NCBI GenBank assembly: GCA_907163345.1
Contig: CAJQUN010000978.1
Span: forward strand, 1 to 64,000
Reading direction: 5' to 3'
From: Haberlea rhodopensis
Taxonomy: Eukaryota > Streptophyta > Magnoliopsida > Lamiales > Gesneriaceae
DNA: 64,000 bases
The notes beneath the pieces are model-generated. The model was not told where the DNA came from. It made no database searches and saw only the letters and a program-made list of their open reading frames with translations. Position 1 is the first letter of the stretch. Each line of letters begins with the position of its first letter. The position numbers and the translations under genes were made by a program. Of this stretch, positions 10,680 through 21,888 are shown piece by piece.

Positions 10680-11029
10680 GATACATTTTGATTTAAAATA
10701 GATTTGCATTACATGAGCATCTACTTTTGGAAAATGGCCGACAGTACTTTTGGCTTTAGCATCTTTTCTGTAGTCTTTTGATTGAGTGGGAAAGCATCTT
10801 GAATTAGAACCGTTAGATTTATTCTTTACTTTGAGTAGTGGTAGGCTTTGACGTCAAATCTTCCTTTGTCTTTTTGTCGCTTGTGGATTCGCACTGTAGA
10901 GCCAGCTGGCTGTGATAATTCCATCAGCTTTCCACATGAATTTTTGTTTGCCAATTTTGGAGCCTGATAATTCTCTTGATTGAATCATTGAACATAAATT
11001 GTTGTAGTCATTTTGCTTTGTCATAGCTG

Positions 11030-12250
11030 TCATAAATCAAATGGGTCTTGAGCAAATTGATCTTTGAATGGGTCAAAATTTGACGTTGATTCATCAGAAT
11101 CGGCTTTTGATGAGGAGGACTTCATTTTTTTTAGATAATGAACATAATTAGCTGCTAATTCTGGACAATCTTCCATCATATGAAGTATGATTTGTTGTTC
11201 AGAGTAATCGGTTGTAGGTTGCTTCTCAATTTTTGTTTTTCTCTGGCAGTTTGAATCATGAATTCATTTTTTGCTTGAATTCTGGCACTCAAGGGATGAG
11301 TTGGTTTAGTAGATACTTCAGCTGGATTGATTGGTGACCATTTAATTTTTTCACCTGTTTGAAGAAATATAAGAACCACTTCTTGATTGCAATAATTCGT
11401 TGAATAATTTGCCACCATTTTATTTTAAATTCTCTAACTATAGAAATGGGGTAAGGTTTTGAATAAATTGTTGAAATTGGAAATTCGAACCGAAAATCCA
11501 TGGTACTTTGAATTCGGAGAATATAGAATTTGTTTTTCAAATTCCGTACCTGGTTGCTTTTGAAACAAAACTTTGAAGGCAAGTTTTACATCTGGAGGTA
11601 AAATTTCGGTTGCAAGACCAAATTTAAACCACCAATCGCAAAACCAAATGGGGAATTCTTAAAAAAGTTTGTATGAAGTGTAAAAAACCATGAATGATCA
11701 AAGGGTCTTTTGAAAAACGTATTAAACCAAGCCATTTTGTAATCGGGATAATTATAACCCTTTGGATTAAAATCTTTTGAAAAATTCTTTTGGGAGAATG
11801 GAAAAGTCCATTCTTCTGTTTAAAAATCTTTTTTATTATACATTTTGAAAAAGCAATCCGAGAAGGATTTTTAGTATCAGGATTGTGGACTAATTCTATT
11901 GATTTTGAATCAACAAGAATAAATTCATAAAATTGTTGAGTCTTTCTAGAGTCTTCTGGGTACCAATACAACCTTGAGGATAATAACGTTGAATAATACT
12001 TCTGAGTGTATTAAAATCAGGGGCTGTTGAAAATCTAGTTAGAGTAAGATGTTCAACATAAGGTTTTGTGAAATAGGGGGACGATTGGGATGATTGAGTA
12101 GGTAAAGGTTTTTTCAGGTGTGGTAGGTGCAAGGGGTGTTTGTACAGCTTGAGTATAGGTAAGAGGAGGAAAATTTGCAAGAACTGTAAATCTATTTTGA
12201 GTGGGGTTTTGAGCTGCATAATCATCAGATGTTGAACTTTGGACTGGTTC
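11030..12250 (-). pseudogene. Pararetroviral C-terminal reading frame, broken copy
   Basis: Downstream of RNase H on the minus strand, a region of about 400 codons ends at a TGA at 11032-11030. It is split into frames at 11624-11971, 11289-11582 and 11176-11418. The C-terminal part matches the open frame at 58425-59036. It begins with a Ser/Thr/Gln/Pro-rich stretch, includes a KIKWWQ motif and ends in an acidic, serine-rich tail. Many endogenous caulimovirids carry such an extra frame after RNase H. By position it may be a transactivator or inclusion-body-type protein, but I see no motif proving that. Whether it was separate from or fused to the polymerase is unclear, because the junction near 12250 is damaged. 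Confidence 0.55.
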
Positions 12251-12995
12251 ATCTATAATAACATTTTTTTCCTTGTAAAAAACTCTCTAGTAAGAAAATC
12301 TGGAAGTGAATTGGATGATCCTTTAATGTATTCAATCTCAAAATCAAATACTGATAAAATAGCTTGCCATCGAGCAAAGATTTGTTTTGAAACATGTTTT
12401 ACATCTTTTTGTAAAATTTCTTTTGCTGATTTTCAATCTATACGTAACAGAAATGATTTATTATATAGATCGTCTTGAAATTTAGATATGCACAAAACTA
12501 TGGATAAAATTTCTTTTTTGACAGTAGAATAATTCTTTTGAGATCCTAACCAAATGCCTGAATGAAATCGAATGATATGTTCAGTTGTAGGAGATGCAGA
12601 TGAATGCAGTTTTTGTTTGAGGATACCCCCATACCCTGAATAAGATGCATCTGTTTCAACTATAAGGTAGGCGTCGGGATTAGGAAGTCCCGAGACAAGG
12701 TAAGGATGTAACTTGGGTTTTAATTAATTGAACGAGACGTGAATGTTCAGATGTCCATTCACAAGGTTTCTTTTGAAATCTTTGATATAGAGGTTACAAA
12801 TAATACGAAGTTTGGGAAAGAAATCGGAGACATAATTGAGACATCATAGGAATCGTTGAAGTTGAGTTTTATCTTTAATTTCATCTGGAAATTTTGACGC
12901 GAACTCTATTGCTCTTGAAATAGGTTTAATAGTGCCTTGGAAAATATCGTGTCCTAAAAACGAATAAGATATCTCTTCTTTTAATAGACTTATTG
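12251..12995 (-). pseudogene. Pararetroviral reverse transcriptase C-terminus and RNase H, broken
   Basis: Minus-strand translation gives the end of the reverse transcriptase thumb (FLGHDIFQGTIKP at about 12960-12920, then DKTQLQRFL and LNYVSDFFP), then RNase H with its ETDAS catalytic strand near 12640-12660 and a C-terminal part ending near 12290. Frameshifts and an in-frame TGA (near 12436) break it. The fingers and palm, including the YVDD-type catalytic site, are absent: protease sequence at about 13020 runs almost straight into the thumb. This copy could not have encoded a polymerase even before the small mutations. Confidence 0.75.
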
Positions 12996-13009
12996 TAATT
13001 TTTTTTTTT

Positions 13010-13815
13010 TGATTAAATTAAGTTGTTTAAAAATCGATGATTCTTGAAGTAAAGATATTTCTTTTACTTTAGTAGGAGTAGAAAAATGAAAACTTATTTT
13101 ATTTCCCATAATGTTAGTAGTAATACCTTTATGATTAACTTGAAAAGGGTAAATTGATGTTTAAAAAATGAGTTCCTATATTATTTCTTGATTTAAGTTT
13201 TAAACTAAAATGAATGGGGTTTTAAAACAATATCCTTGATTGCAGATATAAGCTTTGGATAATTTATATTTAATATTTAAGGGTGTTGAATTAGCTGCAA
13301 CAAGCTTTTCTTTTATTTTTTCATAATATTTGGTTGGAATAAGTCCTTCATTAATACAATTTTGATCAGCACCACTATCGATTAGACAAATAGTGATTAA
13401 TTTTAAAATCTTTAATTATTAAAGTGATCATAGAATACCATTTTTGGAATGAAATTTTTTCTATTGTCTATACATATTGTTCTTGATCAGGCATGTTTTG
13501 AGAGACATGAATTGTTTCTTGAGTTGAATCTTTTGTGTCAAAGGAATGTATTTGATCAAGAATAGATATTTTAGTATCTAATTCTAAATCTTTAGCATCA
13601 AGACTTTGCAATTTACAATAGATATTTGAGATTTGTTTTTTTAATTGATTAATTTCTCTTTGGAGATCATTAGAATTTATTTTCTTTATAGTAGAGGAAG
13701 AGCTTTTATCAAATAATTTGAAATACTAAGGTTCATTTATTTGACTAGCCGATTCTTCTTCAGTAAGGAGTAAATGTTTAAATATTTGTAAATATTCTTT
13801 ATGATCTTCAGTATT
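13010..13815 (-). pseudogene. Pararetroviral aspartic protease region, broken
   Basis: The minus strand carries IDSGADQNCINEGL near 13385-13340, the retroviral-type aspartic protease active site with an intact Asp-Ser-Gly-Ala. Upstream (13500-13800) is a Lys/Ser/Asp-rich linker after the coat protein. Downstream, the protease C-terminus continues to about 13020 with stops and frameshifts. It is the counterpart of 7373-7620, in which the serine is changed. Confidence 0.75.
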
Positions 13816-13821
13816 ATTAAT

Positions 13822-15302
13822 TTAATTAATTAATTTGAATAAAAATTCTTGTTGATCTTTATTCTTTGTAATGACATTAATAGATAAAGAGCAAAAATTA
13901 GAATTTTGAACTTCATTTTCACTTTCACTAGAGCTATTTAAAATTTGGTTTATATATTCGAAATCAGTATTAATGCTAGACTCTGATTCAGAAGTTTGAG
14001 AATTTGGATTTTCTTCGTTTATTAATAAAGTTGATATTTTATCTCTAAGTTCTGGATCATCTTGAAATAGTTCATTAATTTTTGTCTTGACATGACAGGT
14101 GTCAGCTTTGTGACCAAAGCGGTGACATTTCCAACATTGAATTTTGGTAGTATTAGTGTTACTAAATTTTTTGTATGGTTTTTTGTAAGATTTTCTTTTT
14201 TTCTTGAATGTTTCTTCTGGATTTGGTTCCTTAGAACTTCTTTTAGATTTGCGAAAATATTTTCGATATCTTTTGTCTGAAGTGAGTTTTTTAACCTTAT
14301 TTTTATAATGTGTTGAGGGGGCAAGAAGTTTTTGCATACCAAATGCTTCACAAAAGTTACCTAATTCTTTTCTAGAGTTATGTTTATCTTTGCCATATTT
14401 TGATTGTAGCTTTAATTCAGAGCATAATGTCAAAGCTTCTCTTTTAAAAGAAAATAATTGACCAAAAGTTATTGAATCAAAATTGATAGGATCACTATCA
14501 GTTTCAGTTTTGAGTTTTTGTGTTATTCGTTCTCCGAATAATTTTGGAAGACCTGCAATGGATCTTTCTTTCCAGAAAGCTTGATTACAGTCTGTTCTTT
14601 TAAGAACATAAGTAAGAAAGACGTCTTTGTACCATCTATAATCAGATAGAGTAGGACATATTAAATTTGAAAGAACAATATGAGATGAGTTTAATTCTTC
14701 TTTGGGATTTCCTATAAAATACATACCTATAGTAATTATTAAATAATCAAAGGCATCAGCCTTTTGTTGAATTATACCATCTTCATTTTCATATTCTGAC
14801 TTATGATGTATAATAGATTGTTTTTCGTCTAAAGTTAATTGGTTATCCCACCAATTTTTTAATTATCCTGTAAATCCTGTTACTAGAAGACCTACAGCAT
14901 TTTCTTCTGTAGCATTTTGAATTCGATAGGCAGTTTTTGCCATACCCATTTCTTGTAGTGTATTGAGTATTTCAGATTCGGATTTACCATCTATATTCCA
15001 TTGATGTATAGATTGTCCATCATATTTAGAAGTTTGAAATTGAGTTCTTTCTTCATATTGAATATCAGGAGGTGTAGGTTTGTTATAAAAATTTCTAGTT
15101 GGTCCAGATGAACGTAATTTATTTATTTCTCCTTTAAATTTTTTGTTAATTTCATTTATGAGATTATTAGTATCACTATCGGAACTGTCACTTTCGTTTG
15201 ATATTTTAACGCAATTAATCTTTGAATTACTAGTAGAGGGAATATTGGCTAGTTTTTCGTTTATACGATTAAGTATATCGGTATTTGGTAATTTTAATTT
15301 AC
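13822..15302 (-). pseudogene. Pararetroviral coat protein with CCHC zinc knuckle, broken in two frames
   Basis: Two minus-strand frames make up this copy: up to 15302 down to 14863 (N-terminal, acidic and Ser/Asp-rich, then the conserved core) and 14724-13822 (300 residues). The second frame has the RNA-binding zinc knuckle CWKCHRFGHKADTC (C-X2-C-X4-H-X4-C) at about 14132-14091, after a Lys/Arg-rich basic stretch, and ends in an acidic tail. This arrangement is typical of caulimovirid coat proteins. The frames are separated by a stop and frameshift between 14725 and 14862. The N-terminus is cut off at 15302 by the junction with gypsy element E. Confidence 0.85.
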
Positions 15303-15780
15303 ACATATTGCTGCTAATACCAAGGTAAAGATTAGACAATTTGTAAAGGGCTTGAGGCCGGAGTTATTTGATAGGGTGGTGTCTAATAACCCTTGTTCAT
15401 ATGAGGAAGCGTTGATGATAGCCGAAATGGCTGAGATTGCTGTTGGTGTTTATCAGGATGTGGGACATTCTCAGATACCTACATCAGAGAGCATGAGACC
15501 ACGCGGGGAAACGTTTAAACCATCATGCGGACGTGCTTCTTCCTCTTGATTTGGTGGGAAACGTTTTGGACCACGGAAAGGGGATGACCGAAGAGCCAAG
15601 GGACAGTCCAAAGGCAGTAGCAGTAGCAGTGGCCGAGGATTACAGTGTTTTAAATGTGGCGGACCACATTTGAAACGAGATTGTCCTCAATTGAATACAG
15701 TAGTTTGTTTCCGTTGTGGGAGGGCATGACATGTGATCCGTGATTGTCCTCAAGTGGGTGGATAACAGAGGAGAGGACCA
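15303..15780 (+). pseudogene. Element E gag (C-terminal part)
   Basis: The frame starts within the conserved gag motif KGLRPELFDRVV (15345-15380). Further on there are two zinc knuckles: CFKCGGPHLKRDC (about 15650-15690) and a second, near 15710-15745, interrupted by a TGA. In-frame stops lie at 15547 (TGA, probably from CGA), 15727 (TGA, where Gly is expected) and 15763 (TAA). The product would be the nucleocapsid part of the particle protein. Confidence 0.8.
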
Positions 15781-17810
15781 ATGTCAAAGAATACAGTGCA
15801 GCAGAGACCACAGGTTGTACCACAGTCTGGTGGAGGACAGAGGGCAGGACCACCTCAGGCTCAGGTATATGCACTGAATAGGGAGCAAGCAGAGGTAGCT
15901 CCTGATGATGTGATAGCGGGTAAGTGTACTCTGTTTACTTATACATCTTTACTTTTGATTGATACTGGTGCATCACATTCTTTTGTTGCACAAAATTTTA
16001 TTGACCGGTATCATATATGCTCGTCTCCACTGTTGATGCCTCTTTATGTTTCGACACCCATGGGAACTACTGTGATGGCTTGTCAGAGTGTGTCCGATTG
16101 TGTTTGTCAGTTTGATATGGAATATGAGTTACAAGCCGATTTGATTGTGTTAGACATGACAGATTTTGATTGCATTTTTGGAATTGATGTGTTGAGTAAA
16201 TATCAGTCTGTTGTGGATTGTTGTCAGAAGACAGTAAGATTTTAGTCTGAGACTGGAAATCAGTGGTTCTTTTATGGTCAGGGATCGAGGGCAAGGATTC
16301 CTTTGATATCGGCTATCCGCATGTCACGTTTGTTGGAACGTGGGCATATGGGGTATTTGATTTATGCCCTTGATGTGACTGAACGTCAAATAGACAGGAA
16401 AGTGGAGGAGATACCAGTGGTTGCAAAGTATGCTGATGTATTTCCAGATGAGATTCCTGGATTTCCACCGAGTCGAGAAGTGGAATTTGGTACTGATTTG
16501 ATACCTGGTACTTCTGCAATTTCACGAGCTCCCTATCGGATGGCACCAACTGAATTGAAAGAATTGAAAACTCAATTGCAAGACTTATTGGACAAGGGGT
16601 ACATACGTCCTAGTGTATTGCCTTGGGGTGCTCCGGTATTATTTGTTAAGAAGAAGGATGGGACAATGCGATTGTGTATTGACTATCGACAATTGAACAA
16701 GGTAACCATAAAGAATAAATATCATCTTCCTCGTATTGATGATTTATTTGATCAGTTACAGGGATCAAAAATCTATTCTAAGATTGATTTGAGATCTGGT
16801 TATCATCAAATACGTGTGAGAGAGGGTGATGTACAGAAGACAGCATTCAGAACTCGCTATGGACATTATGAGTTTCTGGTGATGCCATTTGGAGTGACAA
16901 ATGCTCCAGCTGTCTTTATGAGTTTAATGAATCGGGTGTTCCAGGAATATCTTGATCGATTTGTCATTGTTTTTATCGATGATATATTGATCAATTCACA
17001 GAGTGATGTAGAACATGCCCAACATTTGCATATGGTATTGCAATTGTTGAGAACACATCAGATGTATGCCAAACTCAGTAAGTGTGAGTTTTGGTTGAAC
17101 AGTGTCGGCTTTTTGGGGCATGTAATTTCAGAAGAAGGTATATCAGTTGATCCGAAGAAAGTAGAAGCAGTGTTGAATTGGCCAGCACCTACTTCTTTGC
17201 AGAGATTCGTAGTTTCTTGGGTTTGGCTGGATATTATAGACGCTTTGTTGAAGGATTTTCAACAATTGTCAAACCATTGACACATTTGACACAGAAGGGA
17301 GTATCGTTTCGATGGTCGGAGGCATGTGAGCGTAGTTTTCAGGAATTGAAACATCGATTAACTACAGCTCCAGTTTTGATCATTCCATCAGAACATGACA
17401 GGTTTTGCCTTATATACAGATGCATCATTACTAGGTTTGGGTTGTGTATTGATGCAGGATAAACATGTAGTGGCTTATGCATCACGACAATTGAAACCAC
17501 ATGAAATGCGATATCCAGTGCATGATCTGGAATTGGCTGCCATTGTCTTTGCCTTGAAGATATGGCTACATTATTTATATGGTACGTCGTTTACCATATA
17601 CACAGATCATAAAAGCTTAAAGTTTTTATTCACTCAAGCAGAGTTGAATATGAGGCAAAGAAGATGGATGGATCTGTTGAAAGATTATGATTGTGAGATT
17701 GAATATCATCCAGGAAAGGCTAATATTACAGCAGATGCCTTGCGTCGGCAAGTACATCATACGGCCGATGAGATGATTCATTTATCAGCGTTGATGACAT
17801 AGTGTTGTAC
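15781..17810 (+). pseudogene. Element E protease, reverse transcriptase and RNase H
   Basis: The protease active site LLIDTGASHSF is near 15952-15990. A TAG at 16243 (CAG expected) separates protease from reverse transcriptase. The reverse transcriptase has KKKDGTMRLCIDYRQLNK and the catalytic FIDD (near 16971-16985). It is open from 16303 to a frameshift near 17205; a second frameshift near 17390 returns to the first frame. RNase H carries LYTDASL and TDHKSLKFLF. It ends at a TAG (17800-17802) that interrupts the linker to integrase. Confidence 0.85.
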
Positions 17811-18838
17811 ATTGGGCTATAAATTTGATGTGGAAACAGTGCCAGTACGGGTATCAACATTGTTGGTTGAACCCAACATTTTTGAGAAAATCAGAACGGC
17901 ACAAATGACTGATGATGAGGTACAACATTGGAAGGAAATGATAAGTCAAGGACAAACATCGCAGTTTGTACTTGCAAGTGATGGAATTCTGAAATACAGG
18001 AATTGTTGGGTAGTACCTACGATATTAGGACTATGCCAAGAACTACTACAACGTGCTCATTGTAGTCGATATAGTATACATCCTGGTGGAAAGAAAATGT
18101 ATAAAGATTTGCGTACCCAATTTTGGTGGAAACGCATGAAACAGGATGTGTTGGACTTTGTAAACGATGTTTAGTCTGTCAACAAGTAAAAGCAGAAAGA
18201 CAGAAACCAGGAGGAGAATTACACAGTTTGGAAATTCCTCAGTGGAAATGGGAACATATCACGATGGATTTTGTGACTCATTTGCCACGGACATCTTCTG
18301 GTTGGGATGCCATTTGGGTGATCGTTGACCGACTCACCAAAGTAGCTCATTTCGTGCCATATTGTATGACATTTATGTATCTGAGAATGGCACAGTTGTA
18401 CATTCAACATGTAGTGAGACTACATGGTATACCAGTTTCCATTGTGTCGGATAGGGATCCGAGATTTACTACTCATTTTTGGGAAGGGTTACAGACAGCG
18501 TTGGGAACTGAAGTGCGGTTGAGTACAGCATATCATCCTCAAACAGATGGACAGACAGAGCGTAGGATACCTACACTTAAAGATATGTTGCGTGCCTGTG
18601 TATTAGAGTTTGATAACTCTTGGCAAGAATCGTTGCCATTAGTGGAATTTTCAGTTATCAATCTAGTATACAGATGGCATATCGATTGGCACTACCCCCT
18701 GAAAGTTGCACCATTTAAAGGTGTGGTACGATTTGGTAGACATGGAAAGTTGTCTCCACGATACGTTGGTCCGTATGAGGTATTGCAACGTATTGGTACG
18801 TTGGCATATCGATTGGCACTACCCCCCTGCATTGAGTA
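17811..18838 (+). pseudogene. Element E integrase with an internal deletion and filler
   Basis: The zinc-binding N-terminus (HCSRYSIHPGGKKMYKDL near 18055-18115, CLVCQQ near 18172) is split by a frameshift near 18165. The catalytic core follows, with MDFVTHLP (18264), VSDRDPRF (18446) and the AYHPQTDGQTE glutamate region (18529). After VEFS (about 18650), roughly 150 bp expected from the other elements are missing. In their place is a 25-bp piece (18675-18699) identical to sequence at 18802-18826. The frame then continues to PYEVLQRIGTLAYRLALPP. Confidence 0.8.
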
Positions 18839-19095
18839 GTATTCATGTGTGTTTCATGTTTCACTTTGAGGAAGTACGAACCAGATCCGAGTAATGTATT
18901 GCAACTACCTGATGTACAGTTGGATGCAGATATGTCGTATGACCGATTATGATCTTGGATCTAGCTGAACGCAGGTTACATAATAAGGTGATCCCGATGG
19001 TTAAAGTCCAGTGGGACAGAAGGGGTGTCGAAGAGGCAACGTGGGAGACGGAGCAGCATATGATGCAACGGTATCCGGATTTGTTTTTTGGTATG
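18839..19095 (+). pseudogene. Element E chromodomain
   Basis: After a frameshift the C-terminus resumes with KVIPMVKVQWDRRGVEEATW (about 18988-19047), the chromodomain signature of Tekay/Del chromoviruses. These domains bind modified histone H3 tails and bias insertion into heterochromatin. The aromatic and charged core residues are present. The frame reads on past the element's usual end without a known continuation. Confidence 0.8.
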
Positions 19096-19201
19096 TTAAT
19101 ATGTTATTTTTACATGTTTCTTATGTTGCATATATTATATGTGTTGTTATGCGAAGCATGTATTATGTTTGTATATGCAATTTCGATGATGAAATTCAAT
19201 G

Positions 19202-19214
19202 AGTGGGGGAGAAT
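19202..19214 (+). other. Element E polypurine tract
   Basis: AGTGGGGGAGAAT lies directly before the LTR start (TGTAATGCCTCG) at 19215. It is the primer for plus-strand synthesis and fixes the LTR boundary. Confidence 0.75.
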
Positions 19215-21118
19215 TGTAATGCCTCGATTTGCTTTATGCACGTGTGATATGATTATATCGTTATTATGACTAATTTTGATATGATATGAATTGGGTTCGG
19301 GTTGAACCGAGGATGAATTAATACATGTATAAAATGATATATGGCAATGAATGAAACATATGTCAATGTATGACTTGAATTTAATCAAGTGTAGTGACAT
19401 ATCAAGTAACTATGAGTATGCATTTGATTTGGATGTCATGTACAATTTCAATTAAGAGGAAAGTTGCATTTGCATTTGAATTTGGATTTCACCTTCATGT
19501 ACATGTCAATTAGCATGTCATTGCAATTAGCATGTCATTATCTCCAACATGACCTATATCAAGTGGACTAGTGGGCGGAATCACATACTACACCACTTTT
19601 CACCTAAAATTCTCTACAAAGCTTCTCTCCAACCCTTGGAGATTCTTCTTGGTTTGAGCTTGGATTTCACTAGAGAATTAAGCTAGGAAGTTGAGTGAAG
19701 TGATTTCCTAACTTCTTGGTAAAGAATTTATGGTTTTGAACTTGAATTGTGTAGTTGGTGTTGAAGTATGTGAATTTGAATATCAAATGTTCATGCTTAG
19801 AATCATAACATGTTTATATGCCAAGAATTGGATTCTAAGATGGTAGAAACATGTTTATATGATACTAGGGATTGCATGCAACATGGTTACATGTAAATTT
19901 GTGAGTAGGAGAAGAGGTACCATGAAGATATGCTTGAAAATCGCCATGTTCTAAGTTTTCTGCACATCGGCGATCGATCGGTGCTTGTGTTGCGATCGAT
20001 CGCCGAGGACAGATAAAATTTAAGGCGGTGAAAATATGTGGCGATCGATCGGTGAGTTTGTAGCGATCGATCGCTATGAACAGGGCATTTTGGAGATCGA
20101 TCGCCAAGTAGTTGCGATCGATCGCGAGGAGACAGAAAGTTTTGGCGATCGATCGGCAATTGTAGCGATCGATCGGTGCTTTGGAATTTTTGAAAATGTT
20201 ATATTTTTGTCACAATTGGTTATGAAGCTCTTATAACATGGTTTATTGGCGATATTATTGTAGCATCATCACAGGGGACGGGGCAACGGGGCAATTAGCC
20301 AGTGACGACTGATTTATCTCGTTTGTGTCCCTTTACAGGTACGTGTTGACGTACGGAGTATAGATATGGTGTGATGATGTTATGAGATTGATATAATATG
20401 AATTGTGTTGTGTTGTATCATATGATTGGTAGTATCATATGCATGTACATTCATGGATATCATGTGTTTGAAATGGATGAGGTATATGCTTTAGCATTAG
20501 AGGTATACGTCTGGTTTGGGTATATGCTTGGGTATGCTACATATAAGTTAGCATTAGAGGTATACGCCTGGTTTGGGTATATACTCTGGCTATTATCACA
20601 TATGAGTACGGTACTATGATATGTGCTGCTAATATGAAGATGTGATGTGGTTCCACTGACATATTGAGCTGAGATAGACATATCATATTGGTCTCGTGAT
20701 AATAGGGTGATAGTTGAGACATGTCGACATGGTGCATTGGTTGATGCACGATACAGAGCATTCACATTGGATATGATGTTTATTGTGCTTTATCATTGAT
20801 ATTGTGTTTTGATATTGCACTAAAATAGTGGTTTATCTATGCTCACGTTGTGTGAATGTTTCTGTAGGATTTCATAGACGTGGGAATCGTGAGTCTTATT
20901 CCGCTGCGAGGTAAACCACTGCATAGGAGTTGTGCTGGCTTAGGTTGTTATTTATAAATGTGATGTATATGTGAATAGGGTTTTTGTACTTGTGCTTTTG
21001 TACATCTGTAACAACCTATTAGTAAGAAACTCTAAAACAGTGTATGAATTACTTAATTCTGACTCACATATGTACTTGCGATTGAATACATAATGGATTA
21101 AGTAACGAAGACCCCACA
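19215..21118 (+). mobile_element. Element E 3' LTR
   Basis: The LTR begins TGTAATGCCTCG and ends GAAGACCCCACA. It contains the GCGATCGATCGC array (about 19968-20182), the GTACGT-GTTG-ACGTAC inverted repeat (20339-20354), imperfect tandem repeats near 20475-20590, and a TATGCTCACGTTG...TGTAG block (about 20838-20868) found in all gypsy LTRs of this window. Viral leader sequence begins immediately after it. Confidence 0.8.
19968..20182. repeat. GCGATCGATCGC palindrome array in LTR E
   Basis: About eight boxes of GCGATCGATCGC, or variants ending in GGT or GGC, are spaced irregularly. It is the same array type as in LTRs F, A, B and D. Confidence 0.88.
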
Positions 21119-21888
21119 ACAGTAGACAACTTAAACATAAGATTTTAAAACTTTTCTATGGCTTTATCAATTAGAAGATTATTTTCTAGAAGTTCTTCAA
21201 ACTCAAACAGCATAATTCAATCAAAAGAAATACATTTACCTATTAACTATTCAAACTGGACTATTCCAGAAGAACAAATAGAGACTCTTTATCAAATAGG
21301 ATCTTTTGATTTCAAAACTGCTTTTTCTATTAAAACTCATGAAGAAACTATTTCTATACAACAAGAATTTCAAAGTATACCTTTGATATCTTTAAATTCA
21401 ATCACTAAATATATAGAAAGACATTATAAATATATTCACTTTGGTTTAATTCAAGTTGCAGTTAAACCATTAGTTCACATGGGAGTAAATGCTCCAATAT
21501 ATCTCGCTCTTCGAGATAAAAGATTAAAAAGATATAAATCTTCATTATTGGCCATGATTCAAACAAATGTTTGTAATGGACCAATATATTTCAACTGTTC
21601 CCTTAACTTTTCTGTAGATCTTTCAAATCCACTAATTCAAGACTCATTAGTCTTAGATGTTCATCTTCAAGGAGATGAATTTAGAGACTTATGTAAAAGC
21701 TTTGCTATTATATATAGAGTTTATTTTACAATAATGAATTCACAATTAAATCCAAAATTTAATCTTCAAACAACAATAAAAGACGAAACTGTCTTATTAC
21801 ACGTGGAAGCAGATAATCGATCTGTGTTTGTTCCAAAACGTTTGAAATGGGATGAAATTACAATCCCAAATGAATTTATTATTCAAAC
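21119..21888 (+). pseudogene. Pararetrovirus copy 2: leader and movement protein N-terminus, split by element A
   Basis: After about 40 bp of viral leader, the movement protein starts with ATG at 21158 and stays open for about 244 codons to 21888, where element A interrupts it. It belongs to the 30K family: the central part has HFGLIQVAVKPL, NGPIYFNC and FSVDLS, matching the fragment at 9563-9811. The last residues of the frame, after 21888, come from the LTR of A. The viral frame continues beyond A at 30763. The protein would have acted at plasmodesmata. I see no start more likely than 21158, since the same context recurs at 10220. Confidence 0.88.
21884..21888. repeat. Target-site duplication of element A, left copy
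   Basis: CAAAC directly before the LTR start TGTGAGACCCCG. The identical 5 bp follow the right LTR at 30758-30762. Removing A and one copy restores the reading frame of the viral gene. Confidence 0.95.

Larger units (their letters stand above)
10221..11029 (-). promoter_or_regulatory. Pararetroviral intergenic region with promoter, leader and primer site
   Basis: This non-coding stretch between the C-terminal frame and the movement gene holds, on the minus strand, a TATA box (10672-10679), the tRNA primer site (10433-10448) about 225 bases downstream, and a leader of about 210 bases before the movement start codon. The leader contains a repeated CGGCTGACCAACG motif near 10300-10340 and a GGGACCACC pair. 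In caulimovirids this region drives the full-length pregenomic RNA. The same region is repeated at 57606-58424. Confidence 0.75.
7373..15302 (-). mobile_element. Endogenous pararetrovirus (Caulimoviridae), copy 1, decayed
   Basis: Read on the minus strand, the order is coat protein, protease, end of reverse transcriptase, RNase H, a C-terminal reading frame, intergenic region with promoter and primer site, movement protein, coat protein and protease again. Because coat and protease appear at both ends, the segment is longer than one unit of a circular genome, as for an integrated concatemer. Such copies do not move by themselves; they come from illegitimate integration of viral DNA. The left edge abuts an LTR at 7372 and the right edge abuts truncated gypsy element E in mid-gag at 15303. 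Every gene is broken. The genus is not resolved by eye: a single movement-coat-protease-polymerase series resembles petuviruses and florendoviruses. Confidence 0.85.
15303..21118 (+). mobile_element. 5'-truncated Ty3/gypsy chromovirus E with its 3' LTR
   Basis: The element starts in mid-gag, next to viral sequence, and continues through protease, reverse transcriptase, RNase H, integrase, a chromodomain, a polypurine tract and one 1.9-kb LTR ending CCCCACA at 21118. The 5' LTR, primer site and gag N-terminus are missing. The chromodomain and the protein sequence place it in the Tekay/Del group. It is the most decayed gypsy element here, with at least five premature stops and several frameshifts, so it is old. 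Its left junction and loss of the 5' half suggest a rearrangement rather than clean insertion. Confidence 0.85.
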
